64,000 bases of DNA from an uncultured Verrucomicrobiota bacterium (GTDB lineage: Bacteria; Verrucomicrobiota; Verrucomicrobiia; Limisphaerales; UBA9464). The stretch is taken from NCBI GenBank assembly GCA_903907925.1, contig CAIVQB010000020.1:1-64000 (forward strand), in the 5' to 3' direction. Shown piece by piece: positions 34,449 to 43,279 of this stretch. The notes under the pieces were generated by a model. That model searched no databases. It was not told the origin of the DNA and was given only the letters and a program-made list of their open reading frames with translations. The position numbers and the translations under genes were made by a program. The stretch's first letter is position 1. Every line of letters begins with the position of its first letter.

Positions 34449-34577
34449 TTACTTCTTCTTGCCGCCGGGTGCCGACTTGGCGGCAGCGGCCTGCTTCTTC
34501 TTCAGGTCGGCGCTGCTGGCCGCGGTTACTTTCTGTGAGGATTTCTTCTGATTCGCCTTCGGGGAACGATCGCCCAT
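34449..34577 (-). CDS. Small basic alanine/lysine-rich protein
   Basis: The 42-residue product reads MGDRSPKANQKKSSQKV then TAASSADLKKKQAAAAKS and ends PGGKKK. It is very basic and probably unfolded in isolation. Short proteins starting MGDKSPK/MGNRSPK with a lysine-rich tail recur in several phyla, from recall, but have no known function. ATG 34577 is preferred to the in-frame start at 34640. It lies between yjdM and DUF5069 on the same strand. Confidence 0.6.
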   Translation of the reverse strand: MGDRSPKANQKKSSQKVTAASSADLKKKQAAAAKSAPGGKKK

Positions 34578-34709
34578 ATTATTAGTGATTTCCGCAGTTT
34601 GCTTCACCCGCGGAATGTCTGTTTCTCCGAAGGCTTCCACACCCTGCCTGCGGGGCGCATGAATGTAAATGAAGGACGGACGAGGCTCCGGTGAAACACG
34701 GCGGCGCGG

Positions 34710-35165
34710 TCATGTCTTTCCACCGAAGCTCACGTGGTCATCCGCGTCGAGATAATCCATCACCGACTGGAGATCGTTCCGCACCGGATTGATTCGGCGG
34801 ATCTGGGCGGCAAACCATTCGTGATCCTCGGCATCACCGACCGGCATTCTTTCCAGGTCGGCGGACCAGGCGCGAACCTCAAAGGGCAACCGTTTCGGAG
34901 AGGCATGGTCCAGCACCCAGACGAGGACTTCCCAGTCGCCGGAACCCGTTTTCACCCGGTCCAGAAGGGCCTCCTGGCTTATCCCGGTGAACCCGAAGAA
35001 GAACTGGTCCATAGGGTTTCCGTAGATGTAGTCGCCCGCGGTGCCGGCGACCGTGGCGCGGGCCTTGTCGAGCATGCGGGGCAGCATGGCGAAGCCGCCA
35101 AGACGGACCCGGGGGCTGCGGGGCGGGCGTTGGGTGAGGTCAGGGGCGGTGGGGATGGAATTCAT
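34710..35165 (-). CDS. DUF5069 family protein (second paralog)
   Basis: The 151-residue product has the family start PPRSPRVRLGGFAMLPRMLD and KARATVAGTAGDYIYGNPMD, then DWEVLVWVLDHASPKRL and LQSVMDYLDADDH. It is about 10 residues longer than the paralog at 20287 and shares the R-SP-R and DxxR patterns. Function unknown. ATG 35165 was chosen as start; an upstream in-frame extension to 35342 is Pro/Arg-rich. Confidence 0.75.
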   Translation of the reverse strand: MNSIPTAPDLTQRPPRSPRVRLGGFAMLPRMLDKARATVAGTAGDYIYGNPMDQFFFGFTGISQEALLDRVKTGSGDWEVLVWVLDHASPKRLPFEVRAWSADLERMPVGDAEDHEWFAAQIRRINPVRNDLQSVMDYLDADDHVSFGGKT

Positions 35166-35221
35166 TGGAAAGGAACGGGGGAATGAGGGGGTTTTTGAAT
35201 CCGTGACGAACGTCGTGAAGT

Positions 35222-35806
35222 TCAGGGTTGGGTCGGGGAACGGGTCGCGGCGGTGCCGGGCGATGTCCGGTTCCAGGGCATTTTGGTCAGCAGAAGGGCG
35301 AGCCCGCAGATTCCCGTGAGTCCGGCAAACAGAAGGCCGCAACCCATGACCAGCGGGATCAGGGCAAAGCCCGGGTGGACCGCCAGTGCCAGCGCGGCAC
35401 CCGCTGCGGAGAGGAATCCCACCACCACCTGAACCTGGCGCATCAGTGGCAGTCCTCGACTTTTTCCGCGGTTAACCGGGAGCCCGGCATCGATCCAGGC
35501 CTGCGTTCCGCCCTCCACGAGGACGCAACCGCGGACACCGGCACGCTCGAGCCTCTCGATGGCACGACTGGCCCGCCCACCAAACTGGCACAGGACATAG
35601 AGCGGCGTCCCGCCGCCCGCCCGCTCCTGGCGAACGGCGGCCGGGTCCAAGTCATCCAACGGCAAGAGCTTAGCGCCCGGAACATGGCCGGCGGCGTATT
35701 CCCCCGGGGTCCGGACGTCCAGGAGGAGCAACGGTCCGCCCTCGGCCATGCGCCGCTTCAGCTCGTGCGGATCCACGCTGGATTCAGTTTGCATCGGTGT
35801 TTTCAT
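35222..35806 (-). CDS. Rhodanese domain plus C-terminal DUF2892 membrane segment
   Basis: The 194-residue product begins with a rhodanese domain: LLLLDVRTPGEYAAGHVPGA, active-site Cys in LYVLCQFGGRAS, and EGGTQAWIDAGLP. The end is a two-helix hydrophobic region (GFLSAAGAALALAVHPGFALI and GCGLLFAGLTGICGLALLL), the arrangement of YgaP-type membrane sulfurtransferases. It transfers sulfane sulfur, probably at the inner membrane. It is divergent to the ArsR-type regulator with only 30 bases between, sharing an operator. Confidence 0.88.
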   Translation of the reverse strand: MKTPMQTESSVDPHELKRRMAEGGPLLLLDVRTPGEYAAGHVPGAKLLPLDDLDPAAVRQERAGGGTPLYVLCQFGGRASRAIERLERAGVRGCVLVEGGTQAWIDAGLPVNRGKSRGLPLMRQVQVVVGFLSAAGAALALAVHPGFALIPLVMGCGLLFAGLTGICGLALLLTKMPWNRTSPGTAATRSPTQP

Positions 35807-35818
35807 CGTGATATGAAT

Positions 35819-35838
35819 ATATAACCAATTGATTATAT
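35819..35838. promoter_or_regulatory. Candidate ArsR-family operator
   Basis: ATATAACCAATTGATTATAT is a 20-base palindrome with one mismatched pair, between the divergent rhodanese and ArsR genes. It overlaps the ArsR start codon (ATG 35837). AT-rich imperfect palindromes of this kind are usual binding sites for ArsR/SmtB-type repressors; autoregulation and control of the rhodanese gene is inferred. Confidence 0.6.
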
Positions 35839-36193
35839 GTCAAAAGAAAAACAACCGGTTTCCTTGTCCGAGGCCGAGCTGGACCATCTCGCCGGGCGCT
35901 TCAAGCTGCTGGGCGAGCCCATGCGCCTGAGGATTCTGCAGGCGGTCTGCCATGAACCCCGGACGGTCACGGCGATCGTGGAGGCGACCGGGTCGACGCA
36001 GGCCAATGTCTCCAAGCATCTCGCCCTCCTGGCGTCCGCCGGCATCCTGGAACGCCGTAGGGAGGGACAAAGCGTCTACTACGGTACGAAGGACCGCCTG
36101 GTTTTCGAGCTCTGTGAACGGGTCCGGACGCAGATGGCCGAGGATCGAAATCGACACCCACCGGCGGCTCGCAGGAGTTTGCGGACCACCTGA
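35837..36193 (+). CDS. ArsR-family transcriptional repressor
   Basis: The 118-residue product is a winged helix regulator: FKLLGEPMRLRILQAVCHEP, recognition helix ATGSTQANVSKHLALLASAG, and wing LERRREGQSVYYGT. It has only one Cys in the N-terminal part (AVCHEP) and another in FELCERV, the pair BigR/SqrR-type persulfide sensors use, so it may sense sulfane sulfur to regulate the divergent rhodanese. That is inference. Start ATG 35837 overlaps the operator. Confidence 0.85.
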   Translation: MSKEKQPVSLSEAELDHLAGRFKLLGEPMRLRILQAVCHEPRTVTAIVEATGSTQANVSKHLALLASAGILERRREGQSVYYGTKDRLVFELCERVRTQMAEDRNRHPPAARRSLRTT

Positions 36194-36254
36194 ATGTTCC
36201 CGGCCGGCGTTTTTTGTGCTCCCCAGACTGCCGTTCCAGGCGTCTGCTAGGCGG

Positions 36255-37655
36255 ATGATCACCCGGCCTCTTCATCACCTGGATCGCCGGCAGTTTTTGG
36301 GGCTGACCGGTGGTGCGGCCGTCGCCGCCCGGCTCGCTTCGACGACGGCGCTGGCGCAGGTCGCCGGGGAACGCCCAAATCGTGACGCGGCGGTCACCGT
36401 CCTCAATCCCCGAACCCGAGTTCCGGTTGGCATCATCATCGATGACTCCACCTGCCTGGTGAACCTCAACCGGTTTGCCATGCCCCAATTCGATGACGCC
36501 TTTGGTGGTGCGAATCCGTCCTACAAAAAGCCCTGGCGCGAATGGCAGTCGGAAATCCCGGACGCCTTCATCCGGCGTTTCGGCACCTGGGCCGCCGAGA
36601 AGGGGGTGAAGGGCAAGTTCAGCATCGTGCCGCAACCCGCCTGCGTCGGACGCATTGATCGGCTGCTGCCCGGTTGGACCGGTGCGGAGCTGGCCGCATC
36701 CATCCGCTGTGTCCAGGAGGTGATGACTCCGAACTGGGACATCCATCCGGAAATGGCGTCCCACACTCGAGTCATTGATCCGAAGACCGGTCATCCGTAT
36801 CCAGAAGTGTCGACCCGGTTCATGGAGAACTGGGAGTGGACCACCGGCCGCAGCGCGGACGAGATCGCCGATTACATGCGGTACGCGTTGGGCATCCTCA
36901 AGAATGTCGGATTCCATTGCGACGGCATTACCACGCCGGGTGGTTTTGGAAACAAGGCGTTGCCCCAGCTCGCCCGGGCCACGCTGCAGTCGGTACGCGA
37001 CGTTTTTGGTACCGAGACGCCACACTATTTCCGGCATCTGTTTGATTCCGGAACTGAGAGTGTCGCGCCGCGGGTGGAGTACGCCGCCGGGCTCGACGGA
37101 TCGGATCCGCGCTGCGTGGTGAGTATCATTGGCTGCACCGGGGATTGGACGGGAGGCTGGGATTGTACGACACCGGCCGGATCGGACCGGTTCATCACCG
37201 CGGATCTGCAACACGGCCGGATGGTCGAAGTGATCGAGCGCGGTGAACCCGCCCTGATGCTGGCGCATTGGACCGGGGTCTATTGGAACGGCCGGGAACT
37301 GGGGTTCAATATCCTTCGCGAAGTGGTGGATCGGTTGCACCAGCGCTACGAGCATTTGCTCTGGATGAAGCAGGGTGAACTGGCCCGCTATTGGGCTGCC
37401 CGCGAACTGACGTCAATTCAGCGAAGCGGCGATCGAATCTCCTTCCGCGCACCGTTTGCCTGTCCGGATTTCACGCTGTCGTTCCCGGCCAGCGGTGCTG
37501 GAAAGCCGCGATGGATTGTCGACGGCAGGACGATTGAATTGCGCGAGGTCAAAGGCCCGCTGGCGTTGATGTCGTCCACCTGGTGTTCCTCGGGCGGGAC
37601 CCTCACCGTTTGTGGACCGCTGCCGAAGGGCAAATCGGAACTCGTCTGGTCGTGA
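36255..37655 (+). CDS. Tat-exported protein of unknown function
   Basis: The 466-residue product has a twin-arginine leader, LDRRQFLGLTGGAAVAARLA, so it is folded before export. The mature part has VPVGIIIDDSTCLVNLNRFA, IRRFGTWAAEKGVKGKFSIV, WDIHPEMASHTRV and GFHCDGITTPGGFGNKALPQ. The last phrases, with His and Asp, suggest a polysaccharide-deacetylase-like barrel, but the family is not recognised with confidence. Its TGA overlaps the GTG of the membrane acyltransferase gene, so the two are coupled. Start ATG 36255. Confidence 0.6.
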   Translation: MITRPLHHLDRRQFLGLTGGAAVAARLASTTALAQVAGERPNRDAAVTVLNPRTRVPVGIIIDDSTCLVNLNRFAMPQFDDAFGGANPSYKKPWREWQSEIPDAFIRRFGTWAAEKGVKGKFSIVPQPACVGRIDRLLPGWTGAELAASIRCVQEVMTPNWDIHPEMASHTRVIDPKTGHPYPEVSTRFMENWEWTTGRSADEIADYMRYALGILKNVGFHCDGITTPGGFGNKALPQLARATLQSVRDVFGTETPHYFRHLFDSGTESVAPRVEYAAGLDGSDPRCVVSIIGCTGDWTGGWDCTTPAGSDRFITADLQHGRMVEVIERGEPALMLAHWTGVYWNGRELGFNILREVVDRLHQRYEHLLWMKQGELARYWAARELTSIQRSGDRISFRAPFACPDFTLSFPASGAGKPRWIVDGRTIELREVKGPLALMSSTWCSSGGTLTVCGPLPKGKSELVWS

Positions 37656-38779
37656 ACACTTCCTCCCCCACTTCCGCGCCGACTCCGAACCCACAGCTGG
37701 TGACCGGAGGCGGTCGCCTTCAATCGTTGGATGCCTATCGCGGGCTGATCATGTTCACGCTGTTGTGTGGAGGGATTTTTCAGTCGCTCAAGGACGTGCC
37801 CGGATGGCGCTGGCTCGCCGATCAAAACGAACACGTGGAGTGGCGGGGTTGTGTGTACTGGGATCTCATCCAGCCGTCGTTCATGTACATGGTCGGTGTG
37901 TCGATGCCGTTCGCCCTGGGTCGCCGCGCGGCGTTGGGCGAATCCTGGGGCCGGCGATTCCGTCACGTTCTGGTTCGGGCCTTGGGCCTGACCGTGCTGG
38001 GCATCGTGCTGGATCACTTCGGTGCCGATCACATTCAGATCGGTTTTATCCGGGTGCTGCAGCAGATCGCCATCGCCTATGTCATAACGTTTTTCGTGGC
38101 CGAACGTTGCTGGCGCGTCCAGGCCGCGGCGGCGGGATTGATCCTGGTCGGCTATCAATTGCTGTGGATGTTCAATCCGTGGAATGGCACCGGCGGTCCG
38201 TGGGCGATGGGGCACGAGAATCTCGGGAGTGCCTTCGACCAACGGATGCTCGGCCGAAACTATTCGGGCTACTACGTCGGATTGAACGCGATCCCGTCCG
38301 CCGCGACGCTGATCTTCGGTGCCATCGCTGGAAACGTCATCCGTGCTGCAACCGATGAATCAGCCCGGCGACGAACGCTGCGCCTCCTGTTGGGTGCCGG
38401 CATCGGTGGAGTGATTCTGGGTTTGCTGCTGAGTCCCGTGTTTCCCCTCATCAAACGGATCTGGACACCCAGCTTTGCGATCTATGCCGGCGGATGGACC
38501 ACTCTAATGCTGGCCGCATTTTATTGGATCATTGAGGTGAAGGGTTGGAAACGCTGGTGTGTTCCCCTGCAGGTGGTGGGGATGAATTCCACCGCGGCCT
38601 ACGTTCTTGGCAATGCATTCGGCGGCTGGTTTCGCAGCCTGACAACCGCCTGGTTTGCCGGGCTGAAACCCATGCTCGGCGACGCCTGGTTTCCGGTGTT
38701 CCAACACCTTGCGTTTGCCATCGCCGCATGGTGCGTCCTCCTGTCGCTCTATCGGCGACGCATCTTCTTCAAGCTGTAA
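37652..38779 (+). CDS. HGSNAT/NagX-like membrane acyltransferase
   Basis: The 375-residue product has about ten membrane spans. It contains SLDAYRGLIMFTLLCGG, WDLIQPSFMYMVGVSMPFAL, ALGLTVLGIVLDHF, GFIRVLQQIAIAYV and VVGMNSTAAYVLG, the pattern of DUF5009/heparan-alpha-glucosaminide N-acetyltransferase-like proteins that acetylate sugars across membranes. The acyl donor and sugar are unknown. Start GTG 37652 overlaps the previous stop, pointing to a joint role with the Tat-exported protein. Confidence 0.8.
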   Translation: MNTSSPTSAPTPNPQLVTGGGRLQSLDAYRGLIMFTLLCGGIFQSLKDVPGWRWLADQNEHVEWRGCVYWDLIQPSFMYMVGVSMPFALGRRAALGESWGRRFRHVLVRALGLTVLGIVLDHFGADHIQIGFIRVLQQIAIAYVITFFVAERCWRVQAAAAGLILVGYQLLWMFNPWNGTGGPWAMGHENLGSAFDQRMLGRNYSGYYVGLNAIPSAATLIFGAIAGNVIRAATDESARRRTLRLLLGAGIGGVILGLLLSPVFPLIKRIWTPSFAIYAGGWTTLMLAAFYWIIEVKGWKRWCVPLQVVGMNSTAAYVLGNAFGGWFRSLTTAWFAGLKPMLGDAWFPVFQHLAFAIAAWCVLLSLYRRRIFFKL

Positions 38780-38836
38780 GAGGGCGTCTCAAAATTCCCG
38801 GCAAGGATAGTCAGAGTGATCGTGATTAGCAGATCG

Positions 38837-39003
38837 CCATGGACTGCGGCGGGAAGCGAAGCGCCACGCCGCTATGAAACGCGTCACCGTGTTCCCGGGC
38901 TTGTGGGTGCGGCGGTACTCGGGACATCCCACGATGGAGATTTGATTCCTGTACCCGGTTCCATAGCGCCGTCGTCGCTGCGCTTTGCCGGCGCACTCCA
39001 TGG
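38837..39003 (+). repeat. Dispersed intergenic repeat, family C copy 1
   Basis: CCATGGACTGCGGCGGGAAG, then CGAAGCGCCACGCCGCTATG, and at the right ACCCGGTTCCATAGCGCCGT and TTGCCGGCGCACTCCATGG. The two ends CCATGGA/TCCATGG are short inverted repeats. A second copy lies at 45958 and the halves recur at 61649. It occupies most of the 320-base gap between convergent genes; TTGAAAAGTTG- and TTCAAC-type sequence follows. Confidence 0.75.
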
Positions 39004-39099
39004 GAAGGGCGGGTGCTTTTGTGCGGGTGAAATGTTGAAAAGTTGATCCGTTGAGGTGGAGAGAATTGCCGCCCTCTTCAACTCTTTCCACCGATCCCT

Positions 39100-40614
39100 T
39101 CACCCACGCCCGCGCTCCAGCAGGTTCCGTGTGATCTGTTGCACCCGGGGGGCGGGGCCATGCGGAGTGGTATAGACACTGGGGCGCAGGTAGCCGGGTG
39201 GTTCGCTCAAGCCATCGCCCCACCAGATGGTGCCGGCGTTGAAGACGAAGTTCTTCTTTGGTCCGGGATAAACCGTCGCGGTGAAGATGCCCCCATTCGG
39301 CTTACCTGGAGCGTCGAAGGTGGGGCCGGTGGCCACGATTTCCAGGCCGGGAATCGGTGCCGGATCGCCGTGCCATTCCCATCCGACCAATCCCGGAATG
39401 GCATCGCCCTGTTTCATTTCGGTGCCCGCAAAAATCCAGTGGTCGGGCGTGGCGCAGGCCCAGTCGGCTCCACCGGTGACCACGCCGGTGCTGTGGGCGC
39501 CGATCAATTCGTTGGCATATGGGCGCTCATGGGGAAGGGTGTTGATGGCCACGAAATCGCGGGTTCCGTGGGGCGGACCGAACACGCCCGTCCGTTCGAA
39601 AACCCGATCCGGTTTTCCCTGGCCATCGGGATGGAGTCCGATTTTTCCGTAACAGGTGTCGCCGGATAGAAACGCGACATTCACGCCTGCAGCGACTGCC
39701 GCCTGGACGTGGCGGAACATTTCGATCGACCAGTATTCGTCATGGCCGACCGACAACATCGTCCGGGCGCGGAGAAGTCCGGCAGGATCCTGATGAGTGT
39801 CGCGGTTCGAAATGTAGGTGACGTCATAGCCCTGCTGTTCGAGCCAGAACGCCGTCGGGAATTCCCACAAAAGGAATTCACCAGAACCTTGCGAGAGCGG
39901 CGCATCGAAGATCTGACAATAGCGTCCGTACGGCCGGTTGAAGCTCACTTCGACATGGCCGCCCCAATACCAAGAGCTCTCACCGTCGTCATACAGGGCG
40001 AACTGGGTGGGCCAGCGGTTGTAAGCCTGCCAGGTGTGATCGCTGCACTGGAACAGGACATCGGCGCGGCGATCATCCCTCACGATGAAGACCACGTAAC
40101 TTTGCCAGCCGTCGCGGTCGGCAGTCAGTTTCCCAAGATAAACGCCGCTCAACCACTCCTTGGGAATCCGGAGCGACAGGGACGGTTCCCAATCGCAGTC
40201 GCGTCGGCGTTTGGGTCCGACCGGAGGATCCTTCTGGGTGATGCCTTTCAGTGGCCCGGTTTCATGAACCTGCCGGGCCCCCGCGCCGCCGTACCAGCCG
40301 AGTCGAAAGAATTCGACGCGGAACGGCGAGGGCGGATTGGTGCTGACGAACAGGGTTAATTCCTCGCCCGCGCGAATGGACGTGTGGGAGCAGTACCCTT
40401 CGATCCAAGGGCAGCGCCATTTCGTGGCGGGATCGACACCGGTCTTGGTGAGGCGCCAGTGGGGCGAACCGGGCCGGGCATTCTCCAGAACGATCGGGTT
40501 GGGACGTGGTGTGTGTGGCGTTTCGGAAGCGCAGCCGCCGACGGCGCCAATCGCCCCGGTGACGGCGAGTTGCTTCAGGAATTCGCGACGGCTGGGGGAC
40601 GGCTCGGCGGACAT
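39100..40614 (-). CDS. Tat-exported N,N-dimethylformamidase-like protein
   Basis: The 504-residue product has a Tat leader, SRREFLKQLAVTGAIGAVGG, with a lipoprotein-like Cys after it (GGCAS). The mature part begins with an Ig-like region (GEELTLFVSTNPPSPFRVEF; RLGWYGGAGAR), then FQCSDHTWQAYNRWPTQFAL, YDVTYISNRDTHQDPAGLL and MLSVGHDEYWSIEMFRHVQ, the signature of the N,N-dimethylformamidase beta-subunit-like C-terminal domain. Substrate unknown; most relatives are not known to act on dimethylformamide. ATG 40614 was chosen over GTG 40632. Confidence 0.8.
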   Translation of the reverse strand: MSAEPSPSRREFLKQLAVTGAIGAVGGCASETPHTPRPNPIVLENARPGSPHWRLTKTGVDPATKWRCPWIEGYCSHTSIRAGEELTLFVSTNPPSPFRVEFFRLGWYGGAGARQVHETGPLKGITQKDPPVGPKRRRDCDWEPSLSLRIPKEWLSGVYLGKLTADRDGWQSYVVFIVRDDRRADVLFQCSDHTWQAYNRWPTQFALYDDGESSWYWGGHVEVSFNRPYGRYCQIFDAPLSQGSGEFLLWEFPTAFWLEQQGYDVTYISNRDTHQDPAGLLRARTMLSVGHDEYWSIEMFRHVQAAVAAGVNVAFLSGDTCYGKIGLHPDGQGKPDRVFERTGVFGPPHGTRDFVAINTLPHERPYANELIGAHSTGVVTGGADWACATPDHWIFAGTEMKQGDAIPGLVGWEWHGDPAPIPGLEIVATGPTFDAPGKPNGGIFTATVYPGPKKNFVFNAGTIWWGDGLSEPPGYLRPSVYTTPHGPAPRVQQITRNLLERGRG

Positions 40615-40683
40615 CGGGGTGGATCCTGACACAGCAAGACAGAGATCGTCACCATTCGGTAGCCGGTAGGTGTCCGGCGAGTC

Positions 40684-42942
40684 TCATCCCCAACCCAGCA
40701 GGCGTCCGCCCTGGTAGGTGATGAAGGCGAGCACCCAGGCGAGGGCGGTCATGTAAACCAATTGGAATAGCGGCCATTTCCAGGAATTGGTTTCGCGCCG
40801 GACGATGGCCACCGTGCTGACGCATTGGAGCGCGAACACGTAGAAGACCATCAGGGTGACTCCCTTCAACGGCGTGAACACCGTCTGGTTCTGTTCATCG
40901 CGTTCGCCCTTCAAGGTTTCGGCCAGGCTGCTTTGCGCCGCGGCGTCGTGGGTGTCGAGTTCGCCGAGATTGTAGACCAGCGACATGGTGCTGACGAACA
41001 CCTCGCGCGCGGCAAACGAAGCGACAATGCCGATGCCGATTTTCCAGTCGAAACCAAGCGGTCGGAGGACCGGCTCGACGAACCGGCCGACGCGCCCCGC
41101 AAAACTGTCACGAAGCAGAGCCCCAGCCATCTCCCGCTGAACCGCCGCCTGACGAATGCCCATGATCGATTCCGGGATGTTACCCTCGGGTCCGGGCGGG
41201 ATCGGCGAGTTGGAAAGCGCCAGCAGTTGACGGTCATACTTCGCCTGGAGTTCTTCGTTGCGCGGATAAGTGACGAGAAACCATAGAAGGATGTTGATGC
41301 CGAGAATCACCGTCCCGGCGCGGTGTAGGAACAGTTTGGATCGGTCCCACATGTGCCGAAGGACCACTGTCACGACAGGCCGTTTGTATGGCGGCAATTC
41401 CAGGATCAGCGGCGGCGGTTCGCCCTTGAGCAGGGTTTTCTTGAACAACCAGGCCATGCCCAGCGCGCCAACGATTCCGAGCAGGTACATCGCGAGCAAA
41501 GTAAGACCGGGCAGGCCCAGGAAGCCCCAGATGCGGCGCTGCGGAATGCAGGCGGCGATCAGCACCGTGTAGACGGGCAACCGGGCCGAGCAGCTCATCA
41601 ACGGCGCGACCAGGATCGTCACGAGGCGGTCCTTGGACGACTCGATCGTCCGGGTGGCCATGATGCCCGGGATGGCGCAGGCAAACGACGACAGCATCGG
41701 GATGAAGCTCTTGCCGTGAAGCCCGACCCGCGACATCAGGCGGTCCATCAGGAATGCCGCCCGGGCCATGTAGCCGGTATCCTCAAGCAGGGCGATGAAC
41801 AGGAAGAGCAGGCAGATTTGCGGGAGAAACACCACCACCGCGCCGACGCCCTTGATGACGCCACCGGTGAGCAGGCTTTGCAGGTCACCGGGTCCCATGA
41901 GTTCGGCGACCAATGCGGCGGTGTGATCGACCACCGCCTGCAGCGCGTCCATGGGGATGCGGGCAAAACTGAACAGCGTCTGGAACATCAACGCCATGAT
42001 TCCGACGAAGATCAACAATCCCCAGACCCGGTGGGTAAGGATTCGATCCATCCGGTCCGAGAACGTCTCGCCGAACTGGGCGGTCTCGACGGTGACGTGC
42101 TGCGCGATGGCGAACACCCGCGCGTAACGGGCCTCGATCGCCGCGCTCCGCCAGTCGACGCCGGCGGATTCGAGACGTTTTCGCGCTGCTTGAACCGCCT
42201 CCAACAGGTCGGCGGGATAAAGATCGCGATGGGAATTGAAGACCCTGTCGTCACTCAGCAGCAGCAGGGCTTCGGCGTCGGCGAGCCGCTGGCGGTGCGG
42301 GTAGAGACTCTGCAACCGGGCGGAGATTCCCTGCGCTTCACGTCCGAACACCTCGGGCAATTCGGCAAAGGAACGAGCCTGGTAGGCAGAGCCCGACGGA
42401 TCGGTGCTTCCGGCGGCCGCCTCACGGGCGCGTTGTTGGAGAATCTGCTTCAGCGCGGCGACGCCGGTCCCCTCGCTCGCCACCAGGGGCAGCACTGGCA
42501 CGCCGAGCGCCTTGGACAGGCCGTCGATGTCGAGCTGATGTCCATTCGCCTCCGCGACATCGACCATGTTCAACGCGATCAACGTCGGATGGCCGAGTTC
42601 AATCACCTGCGTCGCGTAATAGAGATTGCGCTGCAGATTGGACGCATCGAGAACGACGATCACCAAGGCCGGCTCCGGAACATCGGCGAGCCTGCGGAAC
42701 AAGACGTCACGGGCGATCTGTTCGTCGAGCGATTGAGGGCTGAGACTGTAGGTGCCGGGAAGATCCAGCAGCGTGACTGGATATTGGGGATCGGCTCCCC
42801 GCAGGGCTCCTTCCTTGCGTTCCACGGTCACCCCGGCGTAGTTGCCCACCCGGGCGCGCAGGCCGGTGAGGGCGTTGAACAGTGTGGTCTTTCCGCAATT
42901 GGGATTGCCGGTCAGGACGACGGTGAAGGGGGAGGCGGACAT
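40684..42942 (-). CDS. feoB: Ferrous iron transporter FeoB
   Basis: The 752-residue product imports Fe(II). The N-terminal G domain has LTGNPNCGKTTLFNALTG, DLPGTYSLS, NMVD and VASEGTGV; the permease part carries GYMARAAFLMDRLMSRVGLH with GKSFIPMLSSFACAIPGI and the final FAAREVFVSTMSLVY. All expected motifs are present. Start ATG 42942 gives the standard N-terminus. It lies 28 bases after feoA, in the common feoA-feoB order with an extra feoA upstream. Confidence 0.95.
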   Translation of the reverse strand: MSASPFTVVLTGNPNCGKTTLFNALTGLRARVGNYAGVTVERKEGALRGADPQYPVTLLDLPGTYSLSPQSLDEQIARDVLFRRLADVPEPALVIVVLDASNLQRNLYYATQVIELGHPTLIALNMVDVAEANGHQLDIDGLSKALGVPVLPLVASEGTGVAALKQILQQRAREAAAGSTDPSGSAYQARSFAELPEVFGREAQGISARLQSLYPHRQRLADAEALLLLSDDRVFNSHRDLYPADLLEAVQAARKRLESAGVDWRSAAIEARYARVFAIAQHVTVETAQFGETFSDRMDRILTHRVWGLLIFVGIMALMFQTLFSFARIPMDALQAVVDHTAALVAELMGPGDLQSLLTGGVIKGVGAVVVFLPQICLLFLFIALLEDTGYMARAAFLMDRLMSRVGLHGKSFIPMLSSFACAIPGIMATRTIESSKDRLVTILVAPLMSCSARLPVYTVLIAACIPQRRIWGFLGLPGLTLLAMYLLGIVGALGMAWLFKKTLLKGEPPPLILELPPYKRPVVTVVLRHMWDRSKLFLHRAGTVILGINILLWFLVTYPRNEELQAKYDRQLLALSNSPIPPGPEGNIPESIMGIRQAAVQREMAGALLRDSFAGRVGRFVEPVLRPLGFDWKIGIGIVASFAAREVFVSTMSLVYNLGELDTHDAAAQSSLAETLKGERDEQNQTVFTPLKGVTLMVFYVFALQCVSTVAIVRRETNSWKWPLFQLVYMTALAWVLAFITYQGGRLLGWG

Positions 42943-42970
42943 GGACCGTGGGATCAGGACGCGGACGGGT

Positions 42971-43207
42971 TCATGCCGGGCGCACCTGGATCTGATCCGC
43001 CTCGTGTTTGCGGAGCGAGAGGTTGTATCCCCGGACCCGAATTTCGATCGGATCACCGAGCGGCGCGAAGCGAATCAATTCCACAGGAGTTCCGACCAGA
43101 AGACCCATTTCGAGAAAACGGGCGCGGTGCTCCACCGGCACCTGGATTCCCGTGACGACCGCCTTGGCACCGGGGGCCAGCGAAGAGAGCGGAACGGGTG
43201 GGTTCAT
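42971..43207 (-). CDS. feoA: Ferrous iron transport protein FeoA
   Basis: The 78-residue SH3-like protein begins with PLSSLAPGAKAVVTGIQVP, followed by ARFLEMGLLVGTPVELIRFA and IEIRVRGYNLSLRKHEADQI. This is the standard FeoA fold and it probably regulates the G domain of FeoB. It precedes feoB on the same strand. Confidence 0.93.
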   Translation of the reverse strand: MNPPVPLSSLAPGAKAVVTGIQVPVEHRARFLEMGLLVGTPVELIRFAPLGDPIEIRVRGYNLSLRKHEADQIQVRPA

Positions 43208-43279
43208 TTTCGGAAGGGTTTCACCGCCGGCGTGTGAAGAAAAAGGGGCCTGTGAATGGGTCGACGAAGGACGGTGAAC

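Noticed and set aside
41353-43155. 600-codon frame antisense to feoB
   Set aside because: Antisense shadow of feoB with low-complexity Arg/Asp/Gly composition.
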